Shown: positions 16,422-25,620 of the stretch, in pieces
Layout: each line of letters opens with the position of its first letter
Numbering within the stretch: the first letter of the stretch is position 1
Assembly (NCBI RefSeq): GCF_001019615.1
Contig: NZ_JNBQ01000005.1
Coordinates: 1-64,000, forward strand
Source: Cellulosimicrobium funkei
GTDB lineage: Bacteria > Actinomycetota > Actinomycetes > Actinomycetales > Cellulomonadaceae
Direction: 5' to 3'
Length of the DNA: 64,000 nucleotides
Notes under the pieces: model-generated
What the model was told of the DNA's origin: nothing
The model's database searches: none
The model's input: the letters and a program-made list of their open reading frames with translations, nothing else
Position numbers and translations under genes: made by a program

Positions 16422-18264
16422 ATGACGACGTCGGAGCAGGTTGGGGCGCCCGCGACGCCCTCGCCGCGCGGCCGCGGCCGGCACTGGACCCGCTGGGTGG
16501 GCTGGGGCCTGATCCTGCTGGCCGTGCTGCTCGTGGCGTGCGTCGCGCTGCTCGCTCGCGACGCCCTCGCCGCGCGCGAGGCGTTGACCCGCGCCCTCGA
16601 CGAGGTCCCCGCGGCCGAGGAGGCGCTGCGTGTCGGGGACGTCGACACCGCGGACGCCGCCCTGGAGCGGGTCCAGCCGTTCACCGCGACGGCGCGCGCG
16701 AGCACCGACGGCCCGCTGTGGTCCCTCGCCGCGCACCTCCCCGTGTACGGGCAGGACCTCCGGGCGTTCTCCGCCGCCGCCGCGACCGTGGACGACCTCG
16801 CGGCCGTCGTCCTGCCGTCGCTCACGCAGGCGCTCGGCGCGATCGAGGGCGACAGCGTGACGATCACGGACGGCGGCGTCGACCTCGCACCGCTCGTCGA
16901 CGCCGCGCCGGCGGTCGCGCGCGCCGCGGACGCGTTCGACGACATCGACGCGCGCCTCGCGGCCGTCGACCCCACCGCGCTCCACCGGGAGATCGCCGAG
17001 CCGTACGCGACGCTCGTCGCCCGCGCGGACGACCTGCGTCCCGTCGTGCAGACCGCCGACCGCCTCACCTCGCTCGGTCCGGCCATGCTCGGCGCCGACG
17101 GACCGCGGCGGTACCTCGTGGTCTCGTTGAACAACGCGGAGCTGCGCGCGGGCGGCGGCATCCCGGGAGCTCTCGCCGTCCTCACCGTCGACGACGGCGC
17201 CGTCTCGCTCGAGCGTCAGGCCTCGACGGCCGACGTCCCGCCGTTCGCCGAGCCCGTCCTGCCGCTGGACCCGGGGGTCGAGCAGCTCTTCACCGACCGC
17301 GTGGGCCGGTACGTGCAGGACACCCCGCTCACGCCGGACTTCCCGACGACCGCGGAGCTCACCGCGACCATGTGGGAGCAGTCCCAGGGCGAGACCCTCG
17401 ACGGCGTGGCCGCGATCGACCCCGTCGCGCTGTCCTACCTGCTGGAGGCCACCGGGGGGGATCGACGTGCCGTTCGGGGAGGGATCGGTCGCGCTCGACG
17501 CGGGCAACGTCGTCCAGGTCCTCCTCTCGGACGCCTACGCCCAGCTCGAGCCCGGGGAGCAGACGGACGCCTTCTTCGCCTCCGTCGCCTCGACCGTCCT
17601 CGAGACGTTCCTCGGCGGCACCGCGGACCCCGGGGTCGCGCGCGACGCCCTCGCCCGGGGCGCCGCCGAGCACCGCGTGCTCCTGTGGTCCGCGCACCCG
17701 GCAGAGCAGGAGCGGCTTGCGGGGACGGTCGTCGCGGGAGACGTCGACACCGCCGACCGCGCGGTGAGCTCGGTCGGCGTGTTCCTCAACGACGCCACGG
17801 GCGGCAAGATGAGCTACTACCTGGCGACGGACGTCCGGCTCTCCGGCAGCGTCTGCACGGACGGCGGGCGGGTCGACACGTTCCGCGCCGTGCTCGCGTC
17901 CACCGCGCCCGCCGACGCCGCGACGAGCCTGCCGTGGTACGTCACGGGCGGCGGGATCTCGGGCGTCGCACCCGGGAACGTCCGCACGATCGTCGTGCTC
18001 TACCCGCCGCGCGACGGGGTCGTCGGCACGGTCCGGGTGGGCGAGGAGCCGAGCGGCGCGCTCGTCGCCGACGTGGCCGGGCGGCGCGCGGCCTCGTTCC
18101 CGGTGGAGCTCGCCCCCGGGCAGAGCGCCACCGTGACCTTCACCGTGACGGCCCCGGCCGAGGGCCCGGGGACCGGGGGCCCGGACGGCACGATCGACCT
18201 GTGGACCACGCCGACCGTCGCGGAGCCCGGGCTCGCGGTCGTGCCCGTCGCGGCGTGCGGCTGA
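16422..18264 (+). pseudogene. DUF4012 membrane-anchored protein, interrupted by a frameshift
   Basis: The reading frame from ATG 16422 encodes an N-terminal membrane helix (WVGWGLILLAVLLVACVALL) and most of a DUF4012 domain up to LLEATGG. It then runs into a run of seven G (17454-17460). Removing one G restores a continuous frame with IDVPFGEGSVALDAGN onward to a TGA at 18264, giving about 613 residues, a full-length DUF4012 protein. The downstream part keeps normal protein sequence and codon use, so the break is recent or a base-calling error. DUF4012 proteins occur in polysaccharide and cell-envelope loci, but their activity is unknown. Confidence 0.8.
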
Positions 18265-18507
18265 GCCCGGCAGAACCGTCACCGAGAGGTCCGCGAGACA
18301 CCAGATCACGGCCGGATAACGATGGCCCCGGCGGGCCACAATTCACCCGGACGACCGTCCAGTTCAGGCCCGGATCCTCGCTATTCTGGCGCCAGTCGCT
18401 CGACCCGTGCCACCGGCCCGTGGCGCCCCGTGCATCACGGACCGCACTCCGGGGCTCTCTGCGTACCGGAACTCCTCAATCCTTGAACCGAGACGGGTGA
18501 AGAAGCC

Positions 18508-19548
18508 ATGCGTACCTCGAAGGGTCCGCGCAGCACGGGACGGGCGGTGCTCGTCGGAGCGCTCTCGGCCGTCGCCGCGCTCCTGACCGTCCCCGCCGTC
18601 GCGACCTCCTCGAGCGCGGCCACCGACGACCCCGAGACGTACGTCCCGGAGATCACCGTGGCCTCGCCGGTGTGCGACGGCGACGTCCCCTACCTCGACT
18701 ACGTCTTCGAGCTCCCCGAGAACTACGAGAACGACGAGGCGAACCCGCTGACGATCACGTGGGTCAACCCCGACGGGGACGACGTGGTCCAGTCCGGCCT
18801 GCCGCTGTCAGGCCGGGTGCTCTGGCCGGGTGCCGAGGTCGACGGCGCGGGCAACCCCGTCGACTGGCCCGGATGGAGCCTCGTGGACGGCGAGTGGGTC
18901 GTCGGTGACGAGTTCGACTGGGTCCGCGCGGGTGTGACGGTGGTCTTCGAGGTCAACCCGACGGCCGAGACCGTCGTGGCCTACCCGCCGTCGACCCCGG
19001 AGTGCGCGACGAACCCGCCCGGGACGCCCGAGCCCACGATCAAGGTCGACGTGCTCACGCCCGTCTGCGTCGAGGGCGTCTCCTACCTCGACTACGGCGT
19101 CTCGGTCACCGGCACCCCGAACACGACGGCGACGCTGACGTGGCACAACCCGGACGGCGAGGACGAGGTCATGGCCGACCTGCCTCTCAGCGGACGGGTC
19201 CTGTGGCCCGGCGCGTATCCCGAGCGCTTCGTCGACCTGCCGGCCGACGAGGGCTGGGAGCTCGTGAACAACATGTGGATCAACACCGCGACCCACGGCT
19301 GGGCCACGGGCACGGTGGACGTGACGTTCGCCGTGAACCCCGAGGTGACGGTCCCCGTGACGTACCCGCAGGACACGAGCAACTGCCTCCCCGGCGTGAC
19401 GCCGGTCGACAACCCCGTCGCCGGGAGCCAGAACCCGACGCTCGCGGAGACCGGCGCGACGGTCGGCCTGTACGCCGCGATCGCCGCCGGGCTGGCCGTG
19501 GTCGGCGTCGCGATCGTCCTGCTGACGCGCCGGACCCGCAAGGGCTGA
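18508..19548 (+). CDS. Secreted protein with two tandem domains and LAETG sortase signal
   Basis: 346 residues. A signal peptide (residues 1-38, ending SSSAAT) is followed by two copies of a domain of about 125 residues. Each copy has PVC, YLDY, (V/H)NPDG, LPLSGRVLWPGA, a W-rich segment and V(V/T)FxVNP-V-YP. The C-terminus is a cell-wall sorting signal: LAETG, a hydrophobic helix and RRTRKG. LAxTG is the motif known for class E sortases of high-GC actinobacteria, so the protein should be linked to peptidoglycan. I do not recognise the repeated domain. No sortase gene lies in this window. Confidence 0.85.
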   Translation: MRTSKGPRSTGRAVLVGALSAVAALLTVPAVATSSSAATDDPETYVPEITVASPVCDGDVPYLDYVFELPENYENDEANPLTITWVNPDGDDVVQSGLPLSGRVLWPGAEVDGAGNPVDWPGWSLVDGEWVVGDEFDWVRAGVTVVFEVNPTAETVVAYPPSTPECATNPPGTPEPTIKVDVLTPVCVEGVSYLDYGVSVTGTPNTTATLTWHNPDGEDEVMADLPLSGRVLWPGAYPERFVDLPADEGWELVNNMWINTATHGWATGTVDVTFAVNPEVTVPVTYPQDTSNCLPGVTPVDNPVAGSQNPTLAETGATVGLYAAIAAGLAVVGVAIVLLTRRTRKG

Positions 19549-19569
19549 CCGGACACCGCACGCACGGCA

Positions 19570-19601
19570 AAGGCCTCGCACCCGCAAGGGTGCGAGGCCT
19601 T
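19570..19601. terminator. Terminator with GCAA tetraloop
   Basis: A perfect 14-bp stem (19570-19583 with 19588-19601) closes a GCAA tetraloop. It lies right after the LAETG protein gene and before the convergent lipoprotein gene. Confidence 0.8.
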
Positions 19602-19647
19602 CGCCCGTCGGGTCCCGACAGGGGCGCCCCGGACGGGGACCGATCGG

Positions 19648-20274
19648 TCAGGCCGCCGCCCAGCCGCCGGCCGCCAGGCGCGACTCCAGGCCCTCGAAGG
19701 CCCAGCGGTCGACGACGAGCACCGCACCGCCGGGGGCGTCCGGGACGTACCACTGGAGCTGCTCGACGGTGCGCACCTCGGCGCCCGACGCGTCGACGCA
19801 CGAGAGCGTCCAGCGCGCCAAGGTGGCGGGTGTGCCGGCGACCTCCACGTCCGACTCGGTCGCCTCCCCGACCGCACGCGCGGCGAGCTCGTCGCCTCCG
19901 GGGCAGGTGGCGCCGTCGGGCACGTGCGCCGCGGCGGGGTCGACGCCGTCGAGGGCCGCGCCGGTGAGGATCTCGAAGCTGGGGCAGACCGCGTCCTCGG
20001 GGCACCCGCCCGCGCGGACCTGCGTGAGGCCGTCGGCGGGCTGGAGCACGGACCAGTACTCGGCGGCCGGGAGCTGGAGGGGGCCGACCGGGACCTTGCC
20101 CTCGTCGGCGTGGGCGCCGTGCGCGCCGTGGTCCTCGGCGGTGGCCGGGCCCGAGCCTCCGTCGGCCGTCGCATCGGGCTCGGAGGCCCCCGAGCACCCG
20201 GCCAGGAGCACGCCGCCGAGCGCGACGACCGCCAGGGAGCGGGAGAAACGGGTCGTTCGATGATGCACGTGCAC
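19648..20274 (-). CDS. Putative lipoprotein
   Basis: 208 residues from GTG 20274, with AAAGG about 9 bases upstream. The type II signal peptide is clear: RFSRSLAVVALGGVLLAGC, with the lipobox LLAGC. After it comes a His/Glu-rich segment (EDHGAHGAHADEGK) that could bind metal, then a beta-rich domain with two pairs of cysteines (GGCPEDAVC, TCPGG, LSC). No known family is recognised. It is monocistronic, and its 5' leader carries a hairpin (20296-20335). Confidence 0.75.
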   Translation of the reverse strand: MHVHHRTTRFSRSLAVVALGGVLLAGCSGASEPDATADGGSGPATAEDHGAHGAHADEGKVPVGPLQLPAAEYWSVLQPADGLTQVRAGGCPEDAVCPSFEILTGAALDGVDPAAAHVPDGATCPGGDELAARAVGEATESDVEVAGTPATLARWTLSCVDASGAEVRTVEQLQWYVPDAPGGAVLVVDRWAFEGLESRLAAGGWAAA

Positions 20275-20295
20275 GATGGTCGCCTTTCACGGTCG

Positions 20296-20335
20296 GAGGT
20301 CCCCGCAGCCCACTGGGGGGAGCTGCGGAGACCTC
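20296..20335 (-). promoter_or_regulatory. Hairpin in the leader of the lipoprotein gene
   Basis: 14-base arms (20296-20309 and 20322-20335) pair with a single mismatch across a 12-base loop. The structure ends 21 bases before the lipoprotein start codon, close enough to affect translation or transcription. No ligand can be named. Confidence 0.4.
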
Positions 20336-20398
20336 GTCGGTCTTGTCACGCTAGCGAGCGCGAACGTCGGTGGAGATGCGTGAGACCCACACGATGGC

Positions 20399-20434
20399 GG
20401 CTCGCGGGTACGGGATTCCCCGTACCCGCGAGCC
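20399..20434. terminator. Terminator of the first chitinase gene
   Basis: A perfect 16-bp stem (20399-20414 with 20419-20434) with a 4-base loop lies 37 bases downstream of the chitinase stop codon on the minus strand. Confidence 0.8.
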
Positions 20435-20471
20435 ACCGAGGCGGAATCTCGTCAGGGACGTCGGTGGTGCG

Positions 20472-23145
20472 TCAGCACGCGCCGCCGTCGGCCCACGGCC
20501 CCCACGCCGAGGCGCCGGGGGTGTCGTTCTGGGTCCAGTAGCGCGCCGTCCACACGTGGCCGCCGTGGCTCACGACCGCACCACCCGTGTAGACCGTGCC
20601 CGCGACCCAGGCCGGTGCGGTGCACGTACCGGTGCCGGTGCCCGGCCCGCCCGGTCCCTCGCCGCCCCCGGAGCCCGGGAGGTCGACGACGGTCACGCCG
20701 CGCGGGTGGTCGTACGTCGTGGCGTAGTCCACGCCGTCGACCGTGACGATCACGTTGGAGAACTGGGCGGCCGGCATCGACCACTTGAGCTGGTTCGTGA
20801 TCGAGCCGCCGGCCGGGATGCCCCCCGTCGGGACCGTGAACTGCACGGTGTGGAAGTCGCCGTCGAGGCCGCCGACGTTGTCGCCCGTGTGGCCCTTCGC
20901 GGTGACGGTGGTCTTGAAGCCGCTCCAGTCGCTCATCTCACCCGGGTCGGTCGTGCCGTACTGGAACGAGATCGTCGCACCGGCCGGGATGTCCTTCGCA
21001 CCGTCGTTGGTGAAGACGACCTTGGGCGAGATCGGGTAGTTGTTGTCGCCGAGCGCGAACTCCGTGTACCGGATGTCGACGTCGAGCGCCTGCGTCGGCA
21101 TCTTCCGGTCGGCGTTCGCCTTCGACGCGCCGTAGGGCGTCGTGGCCGAGAGCCTGCTGTGCATGAGGTCGACCAGCGTGCTGCCGATCTCGTACTGACC
21201 CTTCGCCTGGTCGTAGCCGAAGTCGCCCGCGAGCTCCCAGATCATCAGGCCACCGAGCCCGGTGTCCGCGACGTAGTCCGCCTTGGCGGCGATCGCCTCG
21301 GTCGAGTCACCGGAGAGGAACGTCTTCGTCTGCGCGTTCCACCACCACTCGTTCTTGGTGACCGGGTCGAAGTGGCGCTCGTACGTGCCCTGGATCGTGT
21401 CCGTGACCCCGTACGCGGAGACGTAGTCGCCCGTCACGCCCTTCTCGAGGTTGAGCACGTGCCACATCGGGTTGACGCCGGCCGGGACCGCGTTGCCCTG
21501 CGGGTCGCTGTCGTACCAGAGGTTGTCGATGCCCTCCGCGCCGTAGCCGCACTTGTTGTTGGTGCCCGCCGGGCAGAGGAACCCGGCCGGCGCCTTCGCG
21601 GTGCCACCCATGCCGTAGGTGCCGCCCTGCACGTTCTGGAAGCCGCGCGTGTAGAACGGCACGCCCAGGTTGATGCGGCCGGCCTGCATGGCGCCCCGGA
21701 AGTAGTGCGCGGCCCAGTCGCCGTTGAGGTAGCCGATGCCCTTGTAGGCGCTGTAGACGCCGCCGGCCGCGAGCTCGGGGTCCTTGCCGTCGTCGAACAG
21801 GGCGCCGTTGCCACCCACGTACTCGTTCCAGGCGCCGTGCAGGTCGTACGTCATCATGTTGACGTAGTCCGTGTACTGCGTGACCTGGTAGACCTCCATG
21901 CCGCGCAGGAGCCAGCCTGACGACGGCGTCGCGGTCGTGAGCATGTAGTACTCGCCGTCGTGCGCGCCCGCCGCGTCGAGCTTCTCACGAAGCGTCTTCA
22001 TGAGGTTCACGTAGCCCTGGAAGAGCTGCCCGCGGCGCTTGTCGGAGATCTGGAAGTCGTCCGGGTTGCCGGCCTGGTTGTTGGACGTCGGGTACTCGTA
22101 GTCGATGTCGATGCCGTCGAACCCGTACTGGCGGACGAAGTCGACGACCGAGTCGGCGAAGGTGTCGATCCGGGCCTGCGACTCCGTCATCGTGTAGAAG
22201 CCGCCGGACGCGACACGCTTGCCGCTCGCGTCGAAGTAGCCGCCCGTCTCGGCCCAGCCGCCCACGGCGGGGATGACCTTGACGCCCGGGTGGGCCTTCT
22301 TGTACTTCGCCAGCAGGTTGAAGTGGCCCGTGTAGTCGAGCGTCGGGTCCATCTCCGCGCCCGCGACGCCCGGCCACGTCATGTCCGTCGCCGCGTTGCC
22401 CGCCGCGCCGGCGTTCACCGAGACCTTGTCGTTCCCGTCGATGTGCGCGAACGCGTAGTTGATGTGGGAGAGCTTGTCCCACGGGATGTCGCTCGCGAGG
22501 TAGCGCGGCTGGCCGTTCGCGCCGGTCCGCCAGCTCGAGAAATAGCCGATGACGCGGCGGTCCAGGCCGTTCGGCAGCTTCTCGCGCCCGCTCTCGTCGT
22601 ACACGTCGCAGTAGGGCGTCCGGACGCCGGGCGTCTGCGCCATGCCGTCAGGACGGCACTTCTCGTCCGGGTTCGCGGCCGGGTCGGTCGTGGGGTCCGT
22701 CGTCGGGTCGGTCGTGGGGTCCGTCGTCGGGTCGGTCGTGGGGTCCGTCGTCGGGTCGGTCGTGGGGTCGGTCGTGGGGTCGGTCGTCGGGTCGGTCGTC
22801 GGGTCGGTCGTGGGCTCCCCGGTCGAGGTGTCGCCGCACGCTCCGAGCGACTCCCACGGCCCGTACTGCTCCTTGCCCGGGACGTTGTTCTGCGTCCACC
22901 ACTTCGCCCGGTAGTTCTGGCCGCCGTACGAGACGGTCGCGCCGCCCACGTAGGCCGGGGCGGCGGACCAGGGGTCCGCGCACGCCGTGGTCGCGGCGGC
23001 GGCCACGGGGGTCGCGGCCTGCGCGGCCGCGGCGCCCGCGAGGCCGGTGGCCAGCACGGCGAGCGTCGTGACGGCCGCGACGACCTGTGGCCGGCGTCCG
23101 GGAGCGCGGGGGGCGCGCGCCCGGGGGGGTCAGGGACAACCGCAT
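20472..23145 (-). CDS. GH18 chitinase with two CBM5/12 modules; N-terminus appears frameshifted
   Basis: From N to C: signal peptide, CBM5/12 chitin-binding module (VGGATVSYGGQNYRAKWWTQ), 11 TTDP linker repeats, GH18 barrel with the catalytic DxxDxDxE motif (DGIDIDYEYP, about residue 320-350), a beta-sandwich domain and a second CBM5/12. It cleaves chitin outside the cell. The intact frame opens only at GTG 23057, in the middle of the signal peptide. An ATG at 23145 with GAGG upstream gives MRLSLTPP and joins the signal peptide if one base is removed from the G runs at 23108-23113 or 23123-23129. The true start is therefore probably 23145, with a frameshift or base-calling error in between. 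Confidence 0.85.
22681..22812. repeat. Eleven 12-bp repeats encoding a TTDP linker
   Basis: Eleven consecutive 12-base units of the form GGGTC(G/C)GTCGT(G/C) encode the Thr-Thr-Asp-Pro linker between the chitin-binding module and the GH18 domain. Such near-perfect arrays change length easily by slippage. Confidence 0.9.
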
Positions 23146-23388
23146 GGGGGTACCTCGATCTGCTGGGTTGCTGCGCACGACGCCGGACGGCGTCGCGTCG
23201 GGCACGGTCGCCCGGGGAGGGCGACCGACGGGTGCTGAGGGGTGCTGAGGGGTGCCGGGCGGGACCCGTCACGACGGCGGGTCCACGACGGTGCGTCGGC
23301 GACGCGGCGAGGGGAGGGTGCACGGGCGGGTGCACAGGACTCGTCACCGCGACCGCCGTCGACCACCTCGTGGACGGGTCCCGCTCGG

Positions 23389-23419
23389 CGGCGCCGGTCG
23401 CACGTGGCGACCGGCGCCG
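23389..23419. terminator. Terminator of the second chitinase gene
   Basis: 13-base arms (23389-23401 with 23407-23419) close a 5-base loop, 35 bases past the chitinase stop on the minus strand. The rest of the 308-base gap (23146-23453) holds only the short leader of the first chitinase, a doubled GGGGTGCTGA and a doubled GGGCCGACGA. I see no further gene or clear promoter there. Confidence 0.7.
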
Positions 23420-23453
23420 TCAAGGGCCGACGAGGGCCGACGAGGGCCGAGCG

Positions 23454-25361
23454 TCAGCAGGCGCCCAGCGACGCCCAGGGGCCGTACTGCTCCGCGCCCG
23501 GGACGTTGTTCTGCGTCCACCACTTCGCGCGGTAGCTCTGGCCCTGGTAGGAGACCGTCGCGCCACCGGTGTAGACCGCGCTCGACGACCACGCGGGTGC
23601 GGTGCACGTGCCCGGGTCCGTGGGGTCGGTCGGGTCCGTGGGGTCGGTCGGGTCCGTGGGGTCGGTCGCGCCGCACGTGCCGGTCGCCTCCCACGGGCCG
23701 CCCGCGCTCGGGCGGTCACCCTGGGTCCACCACTTCGCGCGGTAGTTCTTCCCCTCGAACGACACCGTCGCGCCGCCCGTGTACACCGCGCTCGACGACC
23801 ATGCCGCCAGGCAGTCCGTGGGGTCGGTCGGGTCCGTCGGGTCCGTCGGGTCCGTCGGGTCCGTCGGGTCGGTCGGGTCGGTGGGGTCGGTCGGGTCGGT
23901 CGGGCCGTCCGTGCCGTCGACCGGACCGGCCGGGAGCGCACGGACCTTGTCCGTGAAGGCCCCGAGCAGCGTGCCGTCGTGGTTGCCGGAGAGGTCCCAC
24001 CACATGCCGCCGCCGAGGTTCAGGCGGTCGATGTACTCCGCCTTGGCGGCGACGGACCGCGCGTTGTCGTAGCCCCACCATTGGTCACCGTCGTAGCGCC
24101 AGGCCGAGACCGTGGCCGGGTCGTAGTAGTCCTGGCCCCGCGTGCGGAGCTTGTCGTAGTCCTCGTTGCCCGCCTCCCAGGTGCCGGGGGCCGCTCCCGT
24201 CGCCGCCGACCACGGGGCCGAGGACGTCACGCCCTTCCAGCCGCGGCCGTACATGGCCATGCCGAGGCCGAGCTGGCTCGGGTCGACGCCGCCGCGCAGG
24301 TACTCCTGCACCGCCTTGTCGGCGCTGAACCGACGGTTGGCGGCACGCGGGTCGGCGGGGTCGTCGTACAGGTTGGCCTGGGGACCGGCGAGCGCGGGGT
24401 CCCACGCGCCGTGCAGGTCGTAGCCCTGGACGTTGCCGTAGTCGAGGTACTCGAAGATCGCCGGGTCGTTCCAACCGCCCGCCGCGATGTCGTCGGGGTT
24501 GGCCGGGAGGAACGCCGAGAGCAGGTAGTGCTTGCCCGTGTGCGCGCCGTACGCGTCGAGCTGCTTGCGAAACTCGGCGAGCAGCAGCTTGAAGTTCGCG
24601 CGGTCGTTGACGGTGTCGACGTAGTTGCCCACCTCGCCGTTGTTCGAGCCGGGCCACTCCCAGTCGATGTCGATGCCGTCGAACACGCCGGCGGCAGCGC
24701 CGGCCCCGCCGCGGCCGTCGATCACGGGGAGGTTGCCCTTGATGTAGATGTCGATGCACGACGACACGAACTTCTCGCGCGACGCCTGCGTCGCGGCGGC
24801 CTTCGAGAAGTTCTTGGACCAGGTCCAGCCGCCGATGGAGATGAGGGCGCGCAGCTGCGGGTTCTTCGCCTTGAGCTGCTTGAGCTGGTTGAACGAGCCG
24901 GCGAGCGGCTGGTCCCACGTGTCGGCGACGCCGGCCACGGAGTTCGCCGCGGTGTAGCCCATGCCGAAGTCCGCCCATGCGTCTCCGGCGCCGTCCGAGC
25001 CGTTCGGCCCCGTGCCCTGCGCCTTGTTCGCGATGAAGCACGTGAGGTTCTGGTAATGGATGTTGCCGAAGGAGTAGTTGATGTGCGTGAGGTCCTGGGC
25101 AGCGCCGGAGTCCTGGACCTTCTTGAGCTGGAAGTTGCGGCCGTACACGCCCCACTGCGTGAAGTAGCCGACGTTGCGGTAGCCGTTCACGTCGCTGTCG
25201 CCCGGGTGGGAGACGGCGGCGGGTGCGACCTCGGCGGCCTGTGCGGGCGCGGCTCCCGCGAGGAGCCCGCCCACGAGCGCCGCAGCGGTCGCGAGCGCCG
25301 CGAGGCGTGCGCCGCGTCGGCGCCCGGCGCGGGGTGGTCTGGTGAAGAGGGACACGTCCAT
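23454..25361 (-). CDS. GH18 chitinase with two C-terminal CBM5/12 modules
   Basis: 635 residues from ATG 25361 (MDVSLFTRPPRAG), chosen for the GGCAGGA ribosome site and because a classic signal peptide follows (RRRGARLAALATAAALVGGLLAGAAPAQA). The catalytic domain starts at GYRNVGYFTQWGVYGRN and carries the GH18 motif DGIDIDWEWPGS near residue 235. It ends about residue 480, followed by a TDP-repeat linker, a CBM5/12, another TDP linker and a last CBM5/12. The two binding modules share the AWSSSAVYTGGATVS start and are recent duplicates. The long insertion set resembles exo-acting ChiA/ChiB-type subfamily A chitinases; processivity is inference. It is followed by the other chitinase in the same direction. 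Confidence 0.93.
   Translation of the reverse strand: MDVSLFTRPPRAGRRRGARLAALATAAALVGGLLAGAAPAQAAEVAPAAVSHPGDSDVNGYRNVGYFTQWGVYGRNFQLKKVQDSGAAQDLTHINYSFGNIHYQNLTCFIANKAQGTGPNGSDGAGDAWADFGMGYTAANSVAGVADTWDQPLAGSFNQLKQLKAKNPQLRALISIGGWTWSKNFSKAAATQASREKFVSSCIDIYIKGNLPVIDGRGGAGAAAGVFDGIDIDWEWPGSNNGEVGNYVDTVNDRANFKLLLAEFRKQLDAYGAHTGKHYLLSAFLPANPDDIAAGGWNDPAIFEYLDYGNVQGYDLHGAWDPALAGPQANLYDDPADPRAANRRFSADKAVQEYLRGGVDPSQLGLGMAMYGRGWKGVTSSAPWSAATGAAPGTWEAGNEDYDKLRTRGQDYYDPATVSAWRYDGDQWWGYDNARSVAAKAEYIDRLNLGGGMWWDLSGNHDGTLLGAFTDKVRALPAGPVDGTDGPTDPTDPTDPTDPTDPTDPTDPTDPTDPTDCLAAWSSSAVYTGGATVSFEGKNYRAKWWTQGDRPSAGGPWEATGTCGATDPTDPTDPTDPTDPTDPGTCTAPAWSSSAVYTGGATVSYQGQSYRAKWWTQNNVPGAEQYGPWASLGAC
23613..23901. 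repeat. TDP linker repeats flanking a CBM5/12 module
   Basis: Six 9-base units (about 23613-23666) and nine 9-base units (23821-23901), each GGGTC(C/G)GT(C/G), encode Thr-Asp-Pro linkers on either side of one chitin-binding module. They resemble the 12-base array of the neighbouring chitinase, so recombination between the two genes is possible. Confidence 0.85.
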
Positions 25362-25620
25362 GGGTCCTGCCTCGTTGCTGGTGCGGTGGGCTACGTCGCC
25401 GTCCTCCGGAGTCGCCGTCGCCCTCGGGTCCTCTCGAACGTAATGACGCGGGGACCGCGGCGTTATCCGCGCTTCCCACATTGTTCATGGTGCGAACTTA
25501 CCCGCCACGTAAGGGTTCCCCCGTAGGACAGAAGTGTGCACAAGCGGACGAAACCTCTCGAACCATCCCTGGCCCGGGCGCATCGGTACGTACCGTGGCG
25601 ACGCGGGTCGTGGATTCCCC

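Noticed and set aside
22681-22812. CRISPR-like repeat array
   Set aside because: The 12-base units have no spacers and encode a TTDP linker in frame.
25451-25478. Inverted repeat GGGA-GCGG/CCGC-TCCC upstream of the second chitinase
   Set aside because: Arms are short and offset; not clearly an operator.
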